A stretch of DNA of 64,000 nucleotides, taken from assembly GCA_000469685.2 (NCBI GenBank), contig LS997563.1:741369-805368 (forward strand), written 5' to 3'. A program made the translations under genes and the position numbers. Every line of letters starts with the position of its first letter. Positions within the stretch are counted from its first letter, which is position 1. The DNA comes from Haemonchus contortus. Lineage: Eukaryota; Nematoda; Chromadorea; Rhabditida; Trichostrongylidae. Shown here in pieces: positions 1 through 10,770 of the stretch. The notes beneath the pieces were generated by a model. It was not told the origin of the DNA and made no database searches. It saw nothing but the letters and a program-made list of their open reading frames with translations.

Positions 1-13
1 CAAAGTGCTATAA

Positions 14-67
14 TCCTACCAAGGTGAACCCTTCAGGTCCACGGTAACAGGAGTTATTAATTTCCCT
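14..67 (-). repeat. Dispersed repeat family A, partial monomer
   Basis: This matches, in reverse orientation, the family A core seen at 10.5, 42.3, 54.2 and 56.3 kb: a block reading CTCCTACCAAATTTGAACG in good copies, then a 'GGTCCACGGGAACAGGAG' block and 'TTATGAATTTCC'. Here it is diverged and incomplete. It faces the next copy in opposite orientation. Confidence 0.6.
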
Positions 68-117
68 CGGTCGCTCGCTCGCCAATCGTGGACAATGAAA
101 GCAGCTTGAGCCCGTAA

Positions 118-442
118 CCCTCATGGCAGGTAGCAGGTCCAGGCTTTTTATAAAGAATATCTTACAATGTATAATTCGCTGTGTGTCCGTTGGTTTGTCG
201 GTGTTTGTATGCTTGTGTGGGTGTCGGCATGTGTGTGTGTGTGTTTTGACCGGGAATGCATAACTCCTGTTCCCGTGGACCTAGAAAGCTCGAATTCGGA
301 GGAGGCAGGATTGGAGCACTCATGGCAGGTAGCAGGGGCAGACTCCTACTACAGGGGTGAAGCGTGCGCGATGCAAATTTTCAATCGCAAATTTATAACT
401 CCTGATCTCGTGATCCTAGAGCCTTCAAACTTAGTAGGACTA
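118..442 (+). repeat. Dispersed repeat family A, target of the foldback element
   Basis: The plus-strand order is a tail related to TCCTACTTATATAATTCGC, a GT-rich microsatellite, a 'GACCGGGAATGCATAACTCC' block, a 'GTGGACCTAGAAAGCTCGAA' block and a second monomer. The second monomer is cut at 442 by the foldback element and resumes at 3341 with 'GGGCGGCAGGATG'. An open reading frame at 167-457 is a by-product of the repeat. Confidence 0.7.
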
Positions 443-828
443 CAGTACTCGCCGTAAGAACTCAAAAATTTGCGATAATACCGCGAGTTCGCGTCTTTTT
501 CGTCTTTTCTTTATAAATCGCTTTAAAATGAATTAATCGAGGAAAAAAGAATACCATTGAGCTCAGCTCATCGAGCTCTACAAGATGATACCCTAAAATA
601 TCGAAAATGCTTTATTTTGGATTGCGCCATGCACTTGAGCTCTATCCAAAAAGTGATTGCATGCACATGGGGTGCACGCTTTAGTGCTTGAAGGAGCTCA
701 TTGATCCCTGAAGATGATCTGTTTAGAATTTGCTTTGGATTGCGCCACGCACTCGATTCTACTCAGTACAATGTGAAAATGATTATTGGTTTTCATCAGT
801 CCCCATTGTTCCTTCTTCAGTTTCAAGG

Positions 829-1160
829 CTGTAGATAAGTGCATCTGCGATTTCTGCACTTAACACTTCTTTACATTTTCCATTGAGAATATGACATCAA
901 TTTACGGCAAAATAACAAAGTCGATTTTTTTGGCGTTTTCCAGTTTTTGGATGAATTTTTCTCCGGAACCAGAGGAGGCGGCAGCGAGGCACTTCATTGT
1001 CGTAGACTACACTTTGTATTCTGCAAGACTGTTATGGTACACCCTATCATAGATCAAAATTTCTCCCTTGGTATGTCCCCAAACTTCGAACTTCGTCAAG
1101 CCCAATTCACAAAACAATGTTTTTTCCCTTGCCGTTGGTCTTTTTGCAGCTGCGTTGTAC
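829..1160 (+). repeat. Direct duplication inside the left foldback arm, copy 1
   Basis: This resembles 1548-1857 in the same arm. Both begin 'GCTGTAGATAAGTGCA', share 'TTTCTCCGGAACCAGAGG' and continue into 'GTTATGGTACAC'. The right arm carries the mirror images. Each arm therefore arose by tandem duplication before or with the inverted doubling. Confidence 0.7.
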
Positions 1161-1585
1161 ACTGTTAGATTCCCCGTGAAAAATCCTATCGAATGATATA
1201 TAGGTCGACCCTTGACGAAAACCTCCCTACACAACCACTTTCTGCAGTAGGCTTGTCTCTGAGCAGTTTCCTGCAGGGCGTGTTTCGAAAAGCATGCGGC
1301 CGGGTACTGTAGTGGCGGGAATTTGGAAGCTTTCAAATGGTAATTATTTGGATGGGTGATTAGATCTGCTGGTGGCGGGGTACTGAAGTGGCGAGAAGGG
1401 AGGTCGGATCGATTAATGATTACTTTAGTGGGGGGTAAGATCTGCAGGTGACGGAGTACCATAGTGGCGGGAAAGTGGGGCAGTTTGAATAGGAGTTTTG
1501 AGACGGTCTGAAGAAGCGGTTTCCATCGTTCATTCATAATGTGGATGCTGTAGATAAGTGCAACTACGGCTTCTGCACGCAACAC
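1007..1585 (-). other. 192-codon open frame in the left foldback arm; mirror copy at 2199-2777 (+)
   Basis: An uninterrupted 192-codon frame is present here, and its mirror image lies on the plus strand at 2199-2777 in the other arm, with a handful of substitutions. I recognise no domain, signal peptide or catalytic motif. The two copies are palindrome arms, so their agreement is not independent evidence of selection. It may be a chance frame in a non-coding element or a remnant of a captured gene. Confidence 0.3.
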
Positions 1586-1857
1586 TCCTCTTTACAGGTT
1601 CCATTGACAATACGACATCAATTCATGGCAAAATAACGAAGTCGATTTTTTGGCATTTCCCCATTTTTGGAGGATTTTTCTCCGGAACCAGAGGAGGCGG
1701 CAGCGAGGCAATCCGCTATTGTAGACTACTCTTTGTCTACTTCGAGGCTGTTATGGTACACGTTGTCAAAGATCAACAGTTCTCTCTAGGTATGGCCCCA
1801 AACTTCGAACTTCATCAAGCCCAAATCATAAAGCAACGTTTTTCCCTTTCCGCTAGG
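1548..1857 (+). repeat. Direct duplication inside the left foldback arm, copy 2
   Basis: This is the second, diverged copy of the 829-1160 unit. Its similarity stops near the centre of the foldback, where left and right arms also stop matching. Confidence 0.7.
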
Positions 1858-3340
1858 GGAAGAACGATCATTAGATAGCACTTTTTACGGGGAATTCAAC
1901 AGTATACAACTTAAATGAAAAAATTCAAGCGGCAAGGGGAAAAAATACAATTTAGCAATTTGAACGTGACGATAAGCGAAGTTTGGAGCCATATCAAGAG
2001 AGAACTGTTGATCTTTGACAACGTGTACCATAACAGCCTCGAAGTAGACAAAGAGTAGTCTACAACAGCGGATTGCCTCGCTGCCGCCTCCTCTGGTTCC
2101 GGAGAAAAATCCTCCCAGAATGGGGAAATGCCAAAAAATGGACTTCGTTATTTTGCCATGAATTGATGTCGTATTGTCAATGGAACCTGTAAAGAGGAGT
2201 GTTGTGTGCAGAAGCCGTAGTTGCACTTATCTACAGCATCCACATTATGAATGAACGATGGAAACCGCTCCTTCAGACCGTCTCAAAACTCCCATTCAAA
2301 CTGCCCCACTTTCCCGCCACTATAGTACTCCGTCACCTGCAGATCTTACCCCCCACTAAAGTAATCATTAATCGATCCGACCTCCCTTCTCGCCACTTCA
2401 GTACCCCGCCACCAGCAGATCTAATCACCCATCCAAATAATTACCATTTGAAAGCTTCCAAATTCCCGCCACTACAGTACCCGGCCGCATGCTTTTCGAA
2501 ACACGCCCTGCAGGAAACTGCTCAGAGACAAGCCTACTGCAGAAAGTGGTTGTGGAGGGAGGTTTTCGTCAAGGGTCGACCTATATATCATTCGATAGGA
2601 TTTTTCACGGGGAATCTAACAGTGTACAACGCAGCTGCAAAAAGACCAACGGCAAGGGAAAAAACATTGTTTTGTGAATTGGGCTTGACGAAGTTCGAAG
2701 TTTGGGGACACACCAAGGGAGAAATTTTGATCTATGATAGGGTGTACCATAACAGTCTTGCAGAATACAAAGTGTAGTCTACGACAGTGAAGTGCCTCGC
2801 TGCCGCCTCCTCTGGTTCCGGAGAAAAATTCATCCAAAAACTGGAAAACGCCAAAAAAATCGACTTTGTTATTTTGCCGTAAATTGATGTCATATTCTCA
2901 ATGGAAAATGTAAAGAAGTGTTGAGTGCAGAAATCGCAGATGCACTTATCTACAGCCTTGAAACTGAAGAAGGAACAATGGGGACTGATGAGAACCAATA
3001 ATCATTTTCACATTGTACTGAGTAAAATCGAGTGCGTGGCGCAATCCAAAGCAAATTCTAAACAGATCATCTTCAGGGATCAATGAGCTCCTTCAAGCAC
3101 TAAAGCGTGCACCCCATGTGCATGCAATCACTTTTTGGATAGAGCTCAGTGCATGGCGCAATCCAAAATAAAGCATTTTCGATATTTTAGGGTATCATCT
3201 TGTAGAGCTCGATGAGCTGAGCTCAACGGTATTCTTTTTTCCTCGATTAATTCATTTTAAAGCGATTTATAAAGAAAAGACGAAAAAGACGCGAACTCGC
3301 GGTATTATCGCAAATTTTTGAGTTCTCACGGCGAGTACTG

Positions 3341-3535
3341 TACGGGCGGCAGGATGAGAACACTTATCCTACTTATATAGTCGGCTAAATGTGTCTGTTG
3401 GTGTGTTGGTGTATGTGTCTGACCGGAAATTCATAACTTCTGTCCCCGTGGACCTGAAGCATTCAAATTTGGTAGGAGTACAGGCGGCAAGATGGAAACA
3501 CTTTCAACGGGTGACTCCGCCTGGGGACGGCGGCA
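3341..3535 (+). repeat. Dispersed repeat family A
   Basis: This starts with the interrupted half-monomer 'GGGCGGCAGGATGAGAACAC', then the tail 'TATCCTACTTATATAGTCGG', a GT-rich tract, 'GACCGGAAATTCATAACTTC' and a further monomer ending in a GC-rich stretch. It abuts the RTE fragment to the right. Confidence 0.75.
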
Positions 3536-3539
3536 TGAG

Positions 3540-4515
3540 CGAATTCGACTGTTGAAATGTTTGCGAAGTACTCTTGCCACTGTTTCAGTCATTGCCTGCG
3601 GTCCGTCAAGAGGTGACCTTTTTCTGTATCCTCGGTCTGGCGGTTGCGGGTCCTCATGAGTCGGCAAGCGAACCGCTCACCATCACGAGACTCGAGTTTC
3701 TTATTAAAATCGGTATAATGAGCTGCCTTCTCAAGAACAACAGCCTTCTTCGCCTCTTTCTTCGCTAACTATAGCGTTGCCAGTTGACAGCTCTTTTCGA
3801 TAAGACATGCGTGGTGCTGCTTTTTCTTCTCACCGCCTTCATCCCTGACATGCTCCGTCCACAGCCATGTTTGCTTATCGAGCTTCAGCCGTCCAGGCTT
3901 GGTTATGCCGAACTGCGACCGCGCAACTCGGGTTATCGCTTCCGCAGCTTCCTTCCAAGTTTCGTCGACAGTCGTTATAGCTGGTAATAGAACACTGGTA
4001 ACGACGGCCGCTTCTTTCTCCTTCAGTCGCCACCACTTGATTCTCGTCGGCCCACACCTTTCTGCTAATTGCGGTTTCGGCGGGGTGATCTTTAATGCAC
4101 AAATCAGTGGTCGGTGTTGTGTTGCGATCGTTTCATAGAGAACTGTCTTCGCGTCTGTTACGAGCCCCTGATCGCGGTGCCTGACAAGGACAAAATTAGT
4201 TTTTGTTTTGTTCTTACCGCTTTAAAAGGTGATGAGATGAGAGTCACGTTTGCGAAATATCGTGTTTACAGTGGCGAGATTATGCGAATCTGCATGTTCG
4301 AGAATTCGCCATCAGTGTTAAGTGACCCATATCCAAAGCCCCCATGTCAGCTATAACTGTCTTTCGTAGCGCACTTGTGACCGTTGAGGTTACCCGCGAC
4401 AACTATGGCTTCTTGTAACGGTACTTCAGCTGTCTTTTCATCGAGCAGGTTCCAGACTTTTCTCTGGTTTGCTCGAGCATCCAGCCTGCGGAGCATACGC
4501 TGACGGACAGATGCA
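3540..4515 (-). pseudogene. RTE-type non-LTR retrotransposon fragment (endonuclease end and linker before RT)
   Basis: Read on the minus strand with several frameshifts and stops. In order it gives a YAPQAGC block, an IVVAGNLNGH block (APE-type endonuclease, normally GDFNGH), a 'GGFGYGS..NTDGE' block, a 'TIATQHRPLICA' block, and a Lys/Trp-rich linker with 'DKQTWLW' and 'AKKEAKKAV'. This is the usual order before the RT domain of RTE elements of the type often annotated craniofacial-development-protein-2-like. The catalytic Asp of GDFN is Asn here. The RT domain is missing. It is a different RTE family from the copies at 4.6-8.7 kb. A GT-rich tail resembling the family A terminus sits at 4505-4575. 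Confidence 0.75.
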
Positions 4516-4584
4516 CAAAGCGACAAACAAACAAACCGACAAACCGACACACTAAGCTACTGCTTTATAAATGAGAGAGATTAC

Positions 4585-5445
4585 CTGTAGCACCTGTCGT
4601 CACATTGACTATCAATTTCTTCGAGCAGGCTTCAGTAAGGTTTCCATTCGTTCCTGTCGTGTGCCAGAGTGGTCAAGTGAGTCGTGCTTGCTTCAGGAAC
4701 ACAAGGCACAACGTTCCTTCTGTCTGCCCTGGCGTTCGTTTGACTTGCCAGGGCAACCAGTCAGTAACCGCCCTGGTCCAACGGTGTCCGGCCCACATGA
4801 TCTTCGAATTTTTATCGTGCAACGGCACCCTTGATCTTCGTTCATTCGAAACTCCGGATTTCCTTAAGCACTTGCACAACTTGCTTTCGTAAAGCCCAGA
4901 TCTTCGAGACACACGTCAAGGTGGGAAGAACAGCAGCGTCGAAAAGATGAGTGCGGAGCCAGATATTTTTTTCTCTTCTTCGCTGCTCCCTCGATATTCT
5001 CAAATTTTCCTCACGCAGCCGCTTCCGCTTAGCAGCTCCGAAACAAGGTTGTTCATCATGTTGACTTTTCGACCTAGCCACGTAGTTAGAACATTAAAAG
5101 ATATTCGTTCCATTGAGCGTAAAGGGAGCATCATGCCTCAATCCGTTTTTCATGAACATCGTCTCCGTTGTGTTCAGTCTCAAGGCGATCGTTATACGAG
5201 CACTGTCAAACTTGGCCAGCATTCGTTCCACTTATTGTATGTTCGGTGTTAAAAGCATGATGTCGTCTGCCGCGCGGAGGCGATGTAAATGGCGGCCGCC
5301 GACCTGTGCTCCCAAGTTTTCCCATTTCAAATGACGCTTGATGTTCTCCATGACAGCACTGAGAAGCTTTAGCAAAATAGTATCGCCCTGCCGGACCCCT
5401 TCCCACGCTAACAGTGACTTCCTTATAGAACGGCAAAATATACGG
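4585..5445 (-). pseudogene. RTE family 1 retrotransposon, 3' part (RT to C-terminus), degraded
   Basis: In the minus-strand direction: 'FYKEVTVSVGRG', a broken RQGDT block, 'HLHRLRAADDIM' (RT box with both Asp present, normally FADDIV), an 'IWLRTHLFDAAVLPTLT' block, 'IMWAGH..WTRAVTDW', 'VKRTPGQ' and a degraded 'ARDR.EWK.YW' tail. It ends near repeats of 'GCTACAG' at about 4585, like the GTGATACAG repeats of the intact family. Multiple frameshifts and stops make it inactive. It lies head-to-head with the plus-strand copy that follows. Confidence 0.8.
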
Positions 5446-5900
5446 TTCTCCTTAACAGAGGTTTTTCTCTCAGTGAATGATCCCAGCCGATTAGCGTCGA
5501 GGCTACTCAGGGCGTCCTCAGGTGGCGGGTAGGGAAGAATATCGCCGACCGAAATTCGCCGTTACTTGCCCAGGAACGGAGGTGGATTCAGAAGACGGAC
5601 TCCCTGTTTCTGGTGTGCTGAGTCGGTATACCTTCAGGGTTTCGCAAGTGTATCCACGGACATGTATCAGTAGAACCTGAGGGTGCATTTGGTAACCTGT
5701 CCATTGACTCTGCCAAAAGCTTGAGTTCAAGCGACTGGCAGAGGCGCTTATCCGAGAAGCGATTCAACCCTCTCAGGTTATGGTAAAGCTTGTCCAAATA
5801 CCTGGAGTCAATCCAGCCCCTACGTTGTAGCCTGGCAAGCCCGTGGATACTCATGTGCTAAAAACTTCAATATGATTGGTCCTGTTTCCCTGAGGGAGCC
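5446..5900. other. Unassigned, possibly RTE leader sequence
   Basis: No coding match was seen. It lies between two head-to-head RTE copies and directly precedes the endonuclease frame of the plus-strand copy, so part may be its 5' untranslated leader. This is inference from position only. Confidence 0.3.
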
Positions 5901-8690
5901 CCCCATACGGCAGCGCTGGGTAGGCATGAACGCTTACATCGTAAGCGTCACGCCGTATTCGAGACTGGAGAGGAACTGTTCCTTGGAACATGCGATTTTG
6001 GAGGATACGACGGCGTAAGTGTCCTCGTCGATACACGCTTGACCATGTACATCGATTCGTACGAAAGCTTGACAACCCGAATCAGACGTTGGCCTTGAAG
6101 GAGATGTGGCCCAGCCCCAGCTCTAACAATCTTCGTTACCTACATACCAACATCAAGTTACGAAGAAGAGTAGCTGGAAGCGTTTTCTGTGGACCCGGAA
6201 AGGCTATTCAGAGAGGACCACGCTTTCTTTATAATCATATGTTTTTAGCGTCAAAATTCCCCCCCCCCCCCCCCCGAAAAACGGCTAAAGGCTACATATC
6301 AGGACGGAACTGAGTGAAATGGGCACAGTGAAAGGCTGTACCGAGTCGAGTCACCCTATCCATGGTAACTGACAATTCAGAGGCCCTCTCATTCATGATG
6401 GACATGGAAGTCACCTGCTGGATAGTTCCGTTATGGAATAGATCACATCATCTTTACTCGGAACTTTGGGCTCACTGACGTCGCTGTTGTTCAAAAGTTC
6501 TATACGGTATCTCCTCCGCGCTAAATTCTGTTCCTCAGTGCATGGAGAGAGAGCTATGAAGTTTAGGAACGGAGTCCGAAGACCTCCATCAGCTGGGACC
6601 ACTTCGCTCCTTATGCACGTATTTGGGAAGATTTCGTTAACGACGACATTGATGAAGAATGCAACCGGCTCGTCGGACATTTTCACGATAGTGCTAAGAA
6701 AGCAGAACATTTAAAAGTAGCCTAGGGACGTCTCTCTCGAAAGACAAATTGATACGCCAGCGTAGAATCGCGCGAGCTGCAGGCGATCATTAGAAAAGTC
6801 CAAACTTGCGAAGCCATGCAAAGAAGCGATAAAGGCCATAAAATCGATAATAACGATAAATTAGAGATCTGGAGGAGAGAAGAGCAGTAACTATGGACGA
6901 CCGCCGAAACGCAGAGACAATGCGCAAGTTCCGACGATGCTTCGCTAATCGCAAGACCAATATGACTTCCCGTCGTCGTCCTGAGGGAACAGTTACTGCG
7001 TCCCGAAGGGCAATGGAGGTTACCCACGACTTCTACTCTGACCTCTTCGACAGCTACGTCTTGCGTACCCACCATCTCAGGCAAGACGGATACGTCGTCC
7101 CTTCAGTTCTCTCTTCCAAAATTCGACATGCCATCACGTTGATGAGATGAGATGAGCACCCGGTCCCGACAGGATCAAAGCAGAACATCTAAAGAGCCTT
7201 CCGCTAGTCATTGTCAAAACCCTGGCCCGGCTTTTCACGCTGTACCTGTCGCAATGCATAGTGCTCACTTCGTGGAAAACTAGCAAGACTTCGTGAAAAA
7301 CTAGCAAGACCGTGTTGCTGTATAAAAAGAAAGATCCAGACGACATTGGCAATTATCGCCCAGTTTGCCTGCCGTCTGTAATCTATGGACTCTTCACACG
7401 AGTCATTCTTAACAGGATTGGCAGAATATTAGATGAAGGGCAGCCATGCGAGCAAGCAGGGTTCCGGAGAGGGTTCAGTACAATCGATCACATCCACACC
7501 GTTGCAAGACTCATTGAAGTATCGCGTGAATACGAAATGCCGTTATGTCTTACGTTCATCGATTTGAGAAAGCCTTTGGTACCGTCGAGACAGAAGCGGC
7601 AATTGAAGCCCTGGGCAACCAGGGTGTCCTTACTCAATGTATGAGGATGCTTCGTGAGCTCTACAACAACTTCACGACCAGGATCTCGCCATTCCATCAA
7701 GAAGTCATCATCAACGTGGAGAAAGGGTTTCGACAGGGCGATACCATCTCGCCCAAACTTTTCAGTGCCGCTTGAGAGAACGTCATGCGTCATATGGAGT
7801 GGGAAATCATGGAAGTGAAGGTCGACGGCCACTACTTACATCGTTTCCGCTTTGCAGGTGACATCGTGCTTATAACAGCCAACATCGAGCAGGCGGAACA
7901 AATGCTGGCCGAATTCGACAACGCTTGTGGAAAGATCGGCTTGAGACCAAACCTAACGAAGACGATGTTCATGCGAAACGAATTGGTACCTGATGCTCCT
8001 TCCATGCTGAACGGAACAAATATCTCTGAATGCTACAGCTATGTGTACCTAGGTCGGGAAGTCAACATGATGAACGACCTAGCTCCGGAGCTGAGTAGAC
8101 GGTAACGCGCGGCGTGGGGAGCATTTAAGAAGATCGAGGGAGTAGTGAAGAAAACGAAGAACATCCGGCTCCGCGCTCATCTTTTCGATACTGTGGTCCT
8201 TCCTGCTTTGACATACGCCTCAGAGACTTGGACTCTACGAGAGCAGGATGAGCATGCAGTTAGCGTCATTCAACGCGCTGTGGAAAGGACGATGCTCGAA
8301 GTTTCCCTATACACGCAAGCGCAGAAGGGAATCCGGAGTTCCGAGCTCTGTCGGCGAACGAAGATCAGGGATGCCGTTGATTACGCCAAGGGATCGAAGA
8401 TCAGGCGGACCGGGCACGTTATGCGATATAATGATGACCGTTGGACCAAGGCGGTTACGGAATGGATCCCTCGGGACGTCAAGCGAACACCAGGACGGCC
8501 GCCAACGAGATGGTCAGACTCCTTCACGAAAGCTTTGAACGAAAGGAATGTCTTGCCCCGTGTCCCTCGAGCGAATGCGATTCACTGGACTACTCTGGCT
8601 CGCGGCAGGGACGAATGGAGACGTTACTGGCTCCCGCTCAAGGAAATCGACGATCAACGGGAGTACAGGTGATACAGGTGATACAGGCTC
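5900..8690 (+). pseudogene. RTE family 1 retrotransposon, near-complete but degraded (endonuclease + RT)
   Basis: Fragments in different frames give the order of an RTE polyprotein: 'ETGEELFLGTCDFGG' and 'LTIFVTYIPTSSYEEE' (APE-like endonuclease, 5.96-6.2 kb), 'DHIIFTRNFGLTDVAVV' (6.44 kb), 'IDEECNRLVGHFHDSAKKAE' (6.65 kb), 'FRRCFANRKTNMTSRRRPEG', 'DIGNYRPVCLPSVIYGLFTR' (RT), 'QAGFRRGFSTIDHIHTVARL', 'GFRQGDTISPKLFSAA', 'FRFAGDIVLITANI', and an intact last frame at 8145-8672 with '[16 protein letters not shown]'. The RT box is FAGD instead of FADD, so a catalytic Asp is lost. A poly-C tract interrupts the endonuclease at about 6258-6274. It ends in tandem GTGATACAG units at 8668-8690, the usual short 3' repeat of RTE elements. 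Confidence 0.88.
8145..8672 (+). pseudogene. RTE C-terminal segment, longest surviving open frame (175 codons)
   Basis: This frame is the post-RT region of the element above: '[20 protein letters not shown]', '[17 protein letters not shown]', '[18 protein letters not shown]' and '[19 protein letters not shown]'. It carries no catalytic residues and lies downstream of stops and frameshifts, so it cannot be translated as part of the polyprotein. Confidence 0.85.
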
Positions 8691-8850
8691 TCGGCAGGAT
8701 GGGAACAGTAGTGGTATGTTACAGGACTAGATCCGCCCACGGGGGGCCGGCCGCGCGCAGAAATTGTTAGCTTTAGACCTAGACCGTTCGAATTCGGTAA
8801 GAGTACAGGCGACAGGATCGAGACCTGATGGCAGGTGGTAGGAAGTGGCC
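8691..8850 (+). repeat. Dispersed repeat family A, partial
   Basis: This begins 'CTCGGCAGGATGGGAACAGT' directly after the RTE 3' repeats, then a CCGCCC..GGGC block and a further monomer with 'GTAAGAGTACAGGCGACAGG'. The RTE appears to have inserted in or next to a family A copy. Confidence 0.7.
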
Positions 8851-10460
8851 GAGCTACACCCCAGCCGAGGAGGTAGAGGTGGATCGAGGAGAGAGGCGAT
8901 ATGTTAAATGAGCGCAGTTTGGGTTTAGATACGAAGCCAGGTTGGAATAGGCGGGAGTGACCCGAAGAACGGAATGTAGGCGGTGGACCAATTTCAACAC
9001 GAAGAATGAGATCCTGGAAAAGGACTTCTCAAAAGTAGCATCCGTCATAGATGTTTTCTCGACTTCCTCATTCTTTTCAGAACCTATAGGGAATGCATCC
9101 CCAGTATTCTTGGGATTTCTAGGTTTCATAAATAAGGTGGGTTAGAGCAAGCGTTCGGTAATCCAGTGAGAAATAAAATTGAATAATTTAAATAAAGTTG
9201 CGATATAAGTAAGCAAAAAGAGAGGAAGTATATCTGTCACGTAATAAACGTATGAACTTGTCACAAGATTGGAAAGAGTCTTTGGTCAAATTCAAATTGG
9301 CTAAGTTTTAAAATATCGGATGAAGTGTTTGACAGAAATTGATCTGAAAACCAGTTATTAACAATTCCAGAACTGGTGTGCCGGAAGCAAAGCGGGAGCA
9401 GATACGTAGCAATGCCACCTGCCAAAGCCGACCTCTCCCTTTACCGTTAGCGACAGCTGATTCTGCTCAGTTCGTCATGAACAGTCCATCTAAGGAGTAC
9501 TCGTGAGTCCAGATGTCATAGTTTGCAAAGTGGAGAGTAGGGAGCAATTTTGCCGACACAAAGGCTCCTATGAGGAAGACCGGGTATCTTCAATGAGGAG
9601 AGGGAGTGTAATTGTCCCTTTGAAGAATCCGAGTGTTTTTAGGTACATGTGCGCTAGTTCGAATCAACACGGCTCAGGGAAATTGTTGATTAGTACTTTC
9701 CTTTCGAAATGCTTGTCGGAATTCTGTAAAAACTATGTGCGAAAAGCGAGCTCGAGTCGCAAAAAATCTTTGTTCATTTGACGAAAGGTCAATAGTGATA
9801 TTTTCTTGATTGAGTACTGCCTAAGCTCAGATCTACTACAGTGATGATTGCAAACAGTCGGATCACCCGAATACGCTGTGATCTACTCTCTATGCCAAAT
9901 CAGGAATGCTCGAGTAGTGCAATTTTTCTTCGGTCATTGAAATTTCAAGAAAACCAATGAGTAATCATATCTTTCAGTTCCAAGTGTTATTGATCGGTAT
10001 CACTTTGTAAGTATCGATCTCTCGTTGTAGCGGTGTTCTCATAGTAAACCCCAACACAGAGTTTTAACGCTTCAAACTGAAAGAAGAGTTGAATTGTGAA
10101 TATCTCTCTATTACTTCAAAAGGTCTTCGTTTTTGTAATCGATTAAGAAGCAATGTCGACCGATATCACAACACCGTGTTAATCACTACACTTGCGATAC
10201 TTTCCTAGAGTTTGACTGGCTATGGACTAAGGGTTTAGCTCCGCCAATCTTATCCATAACCGAGCTGCCATGGAATGCTTGCCGTCATCGTTTCCAGAAA
10301 TAAGAATAGGGGTTTCGGCCCTAGCTGGACCTACTTCGGTTCCCACCCTACCTTCCTTCAAGGCACATTTTACGATAAAGTGGTCCTCTAGACTTCCCTT
10401 CACGATTACTCGCAAGCCACAAGATTAACAGAAAAGGCGCTGTCGGACCCGAAAACTCAA
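8851..10460. other. No recognised feature
   Basis: AT-rich sequence. Open frames up to about 90 codons (for example 9503-9781 plus) show no recognisable motif or splice signals. Confidence 0.5.
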
Positions 10461-10464
10461 GAGC

Positions 10465-10770
10465 TAGGGCATAATCCTACTTTATATAATTCGCAAAGTC
10501 TGTCTGTTGGTGTGTCGGTGTGTTTGTGTGTGTTTGTTTATGTGCGTGTCTGACCGGAAATTCATAACTCCTGTCCCCGTGGACCTAGAGCGTTCAAATT
10601 TGGTATGAGTAAGGGGGGCAGGATGGGAACAATTATGATAGGTGGCAGGACCGGGCTCCGTTCACAGGGAGCGCGGCGTGCGCGTTAGAATTTTTGGGTC
10701 GCAATTTCATAACTCCTGTTACCGTAGACCTAGAAAGCTCAAATTTGGTAGGATCACACTTTTCGTATTA
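10465..10770 (+). repeat. Dispersed repeat family A, clear copy
   Basis: The order is tail 'AATCCTACTTTATATAATTC', GT-rich tract, 'GACCGGAAATTCATAACTCC', 'TGTCCCCGTGGACCTAGAGC', 'GGCAGGATGGGAACA', a short GC-rich block and the start of a second monomer. It is one of the best references for the family consensus. Confidence 0.85.

Larger units (their letters stand above)
443..3340. mobile_element. 2.9-kb foldback (long inverted repeat) element, Tc1/mariner-like ends
   Basis: Two near-identical inverted arms (443-1807 and 1977-3340, about 1.36 kb each) flank a non-matching centre of about 170 bp. The termini read CAGTACTCGCCG and its complement, and TA lies immediately outside both ends. TA targets and CAGT starts are typical of the Tc1/mariner superfamily. 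Removing the element restores 'GGAC-TA-CGGGCGGC', close to the family A consensus 'GGAG-TA-CAGGCGGC', so both boundaries are well supported. No transposase is recognisable inside. It is probably non-autonomous and moved by an enzyme encoded elsewhere. Confidence 0.85.
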
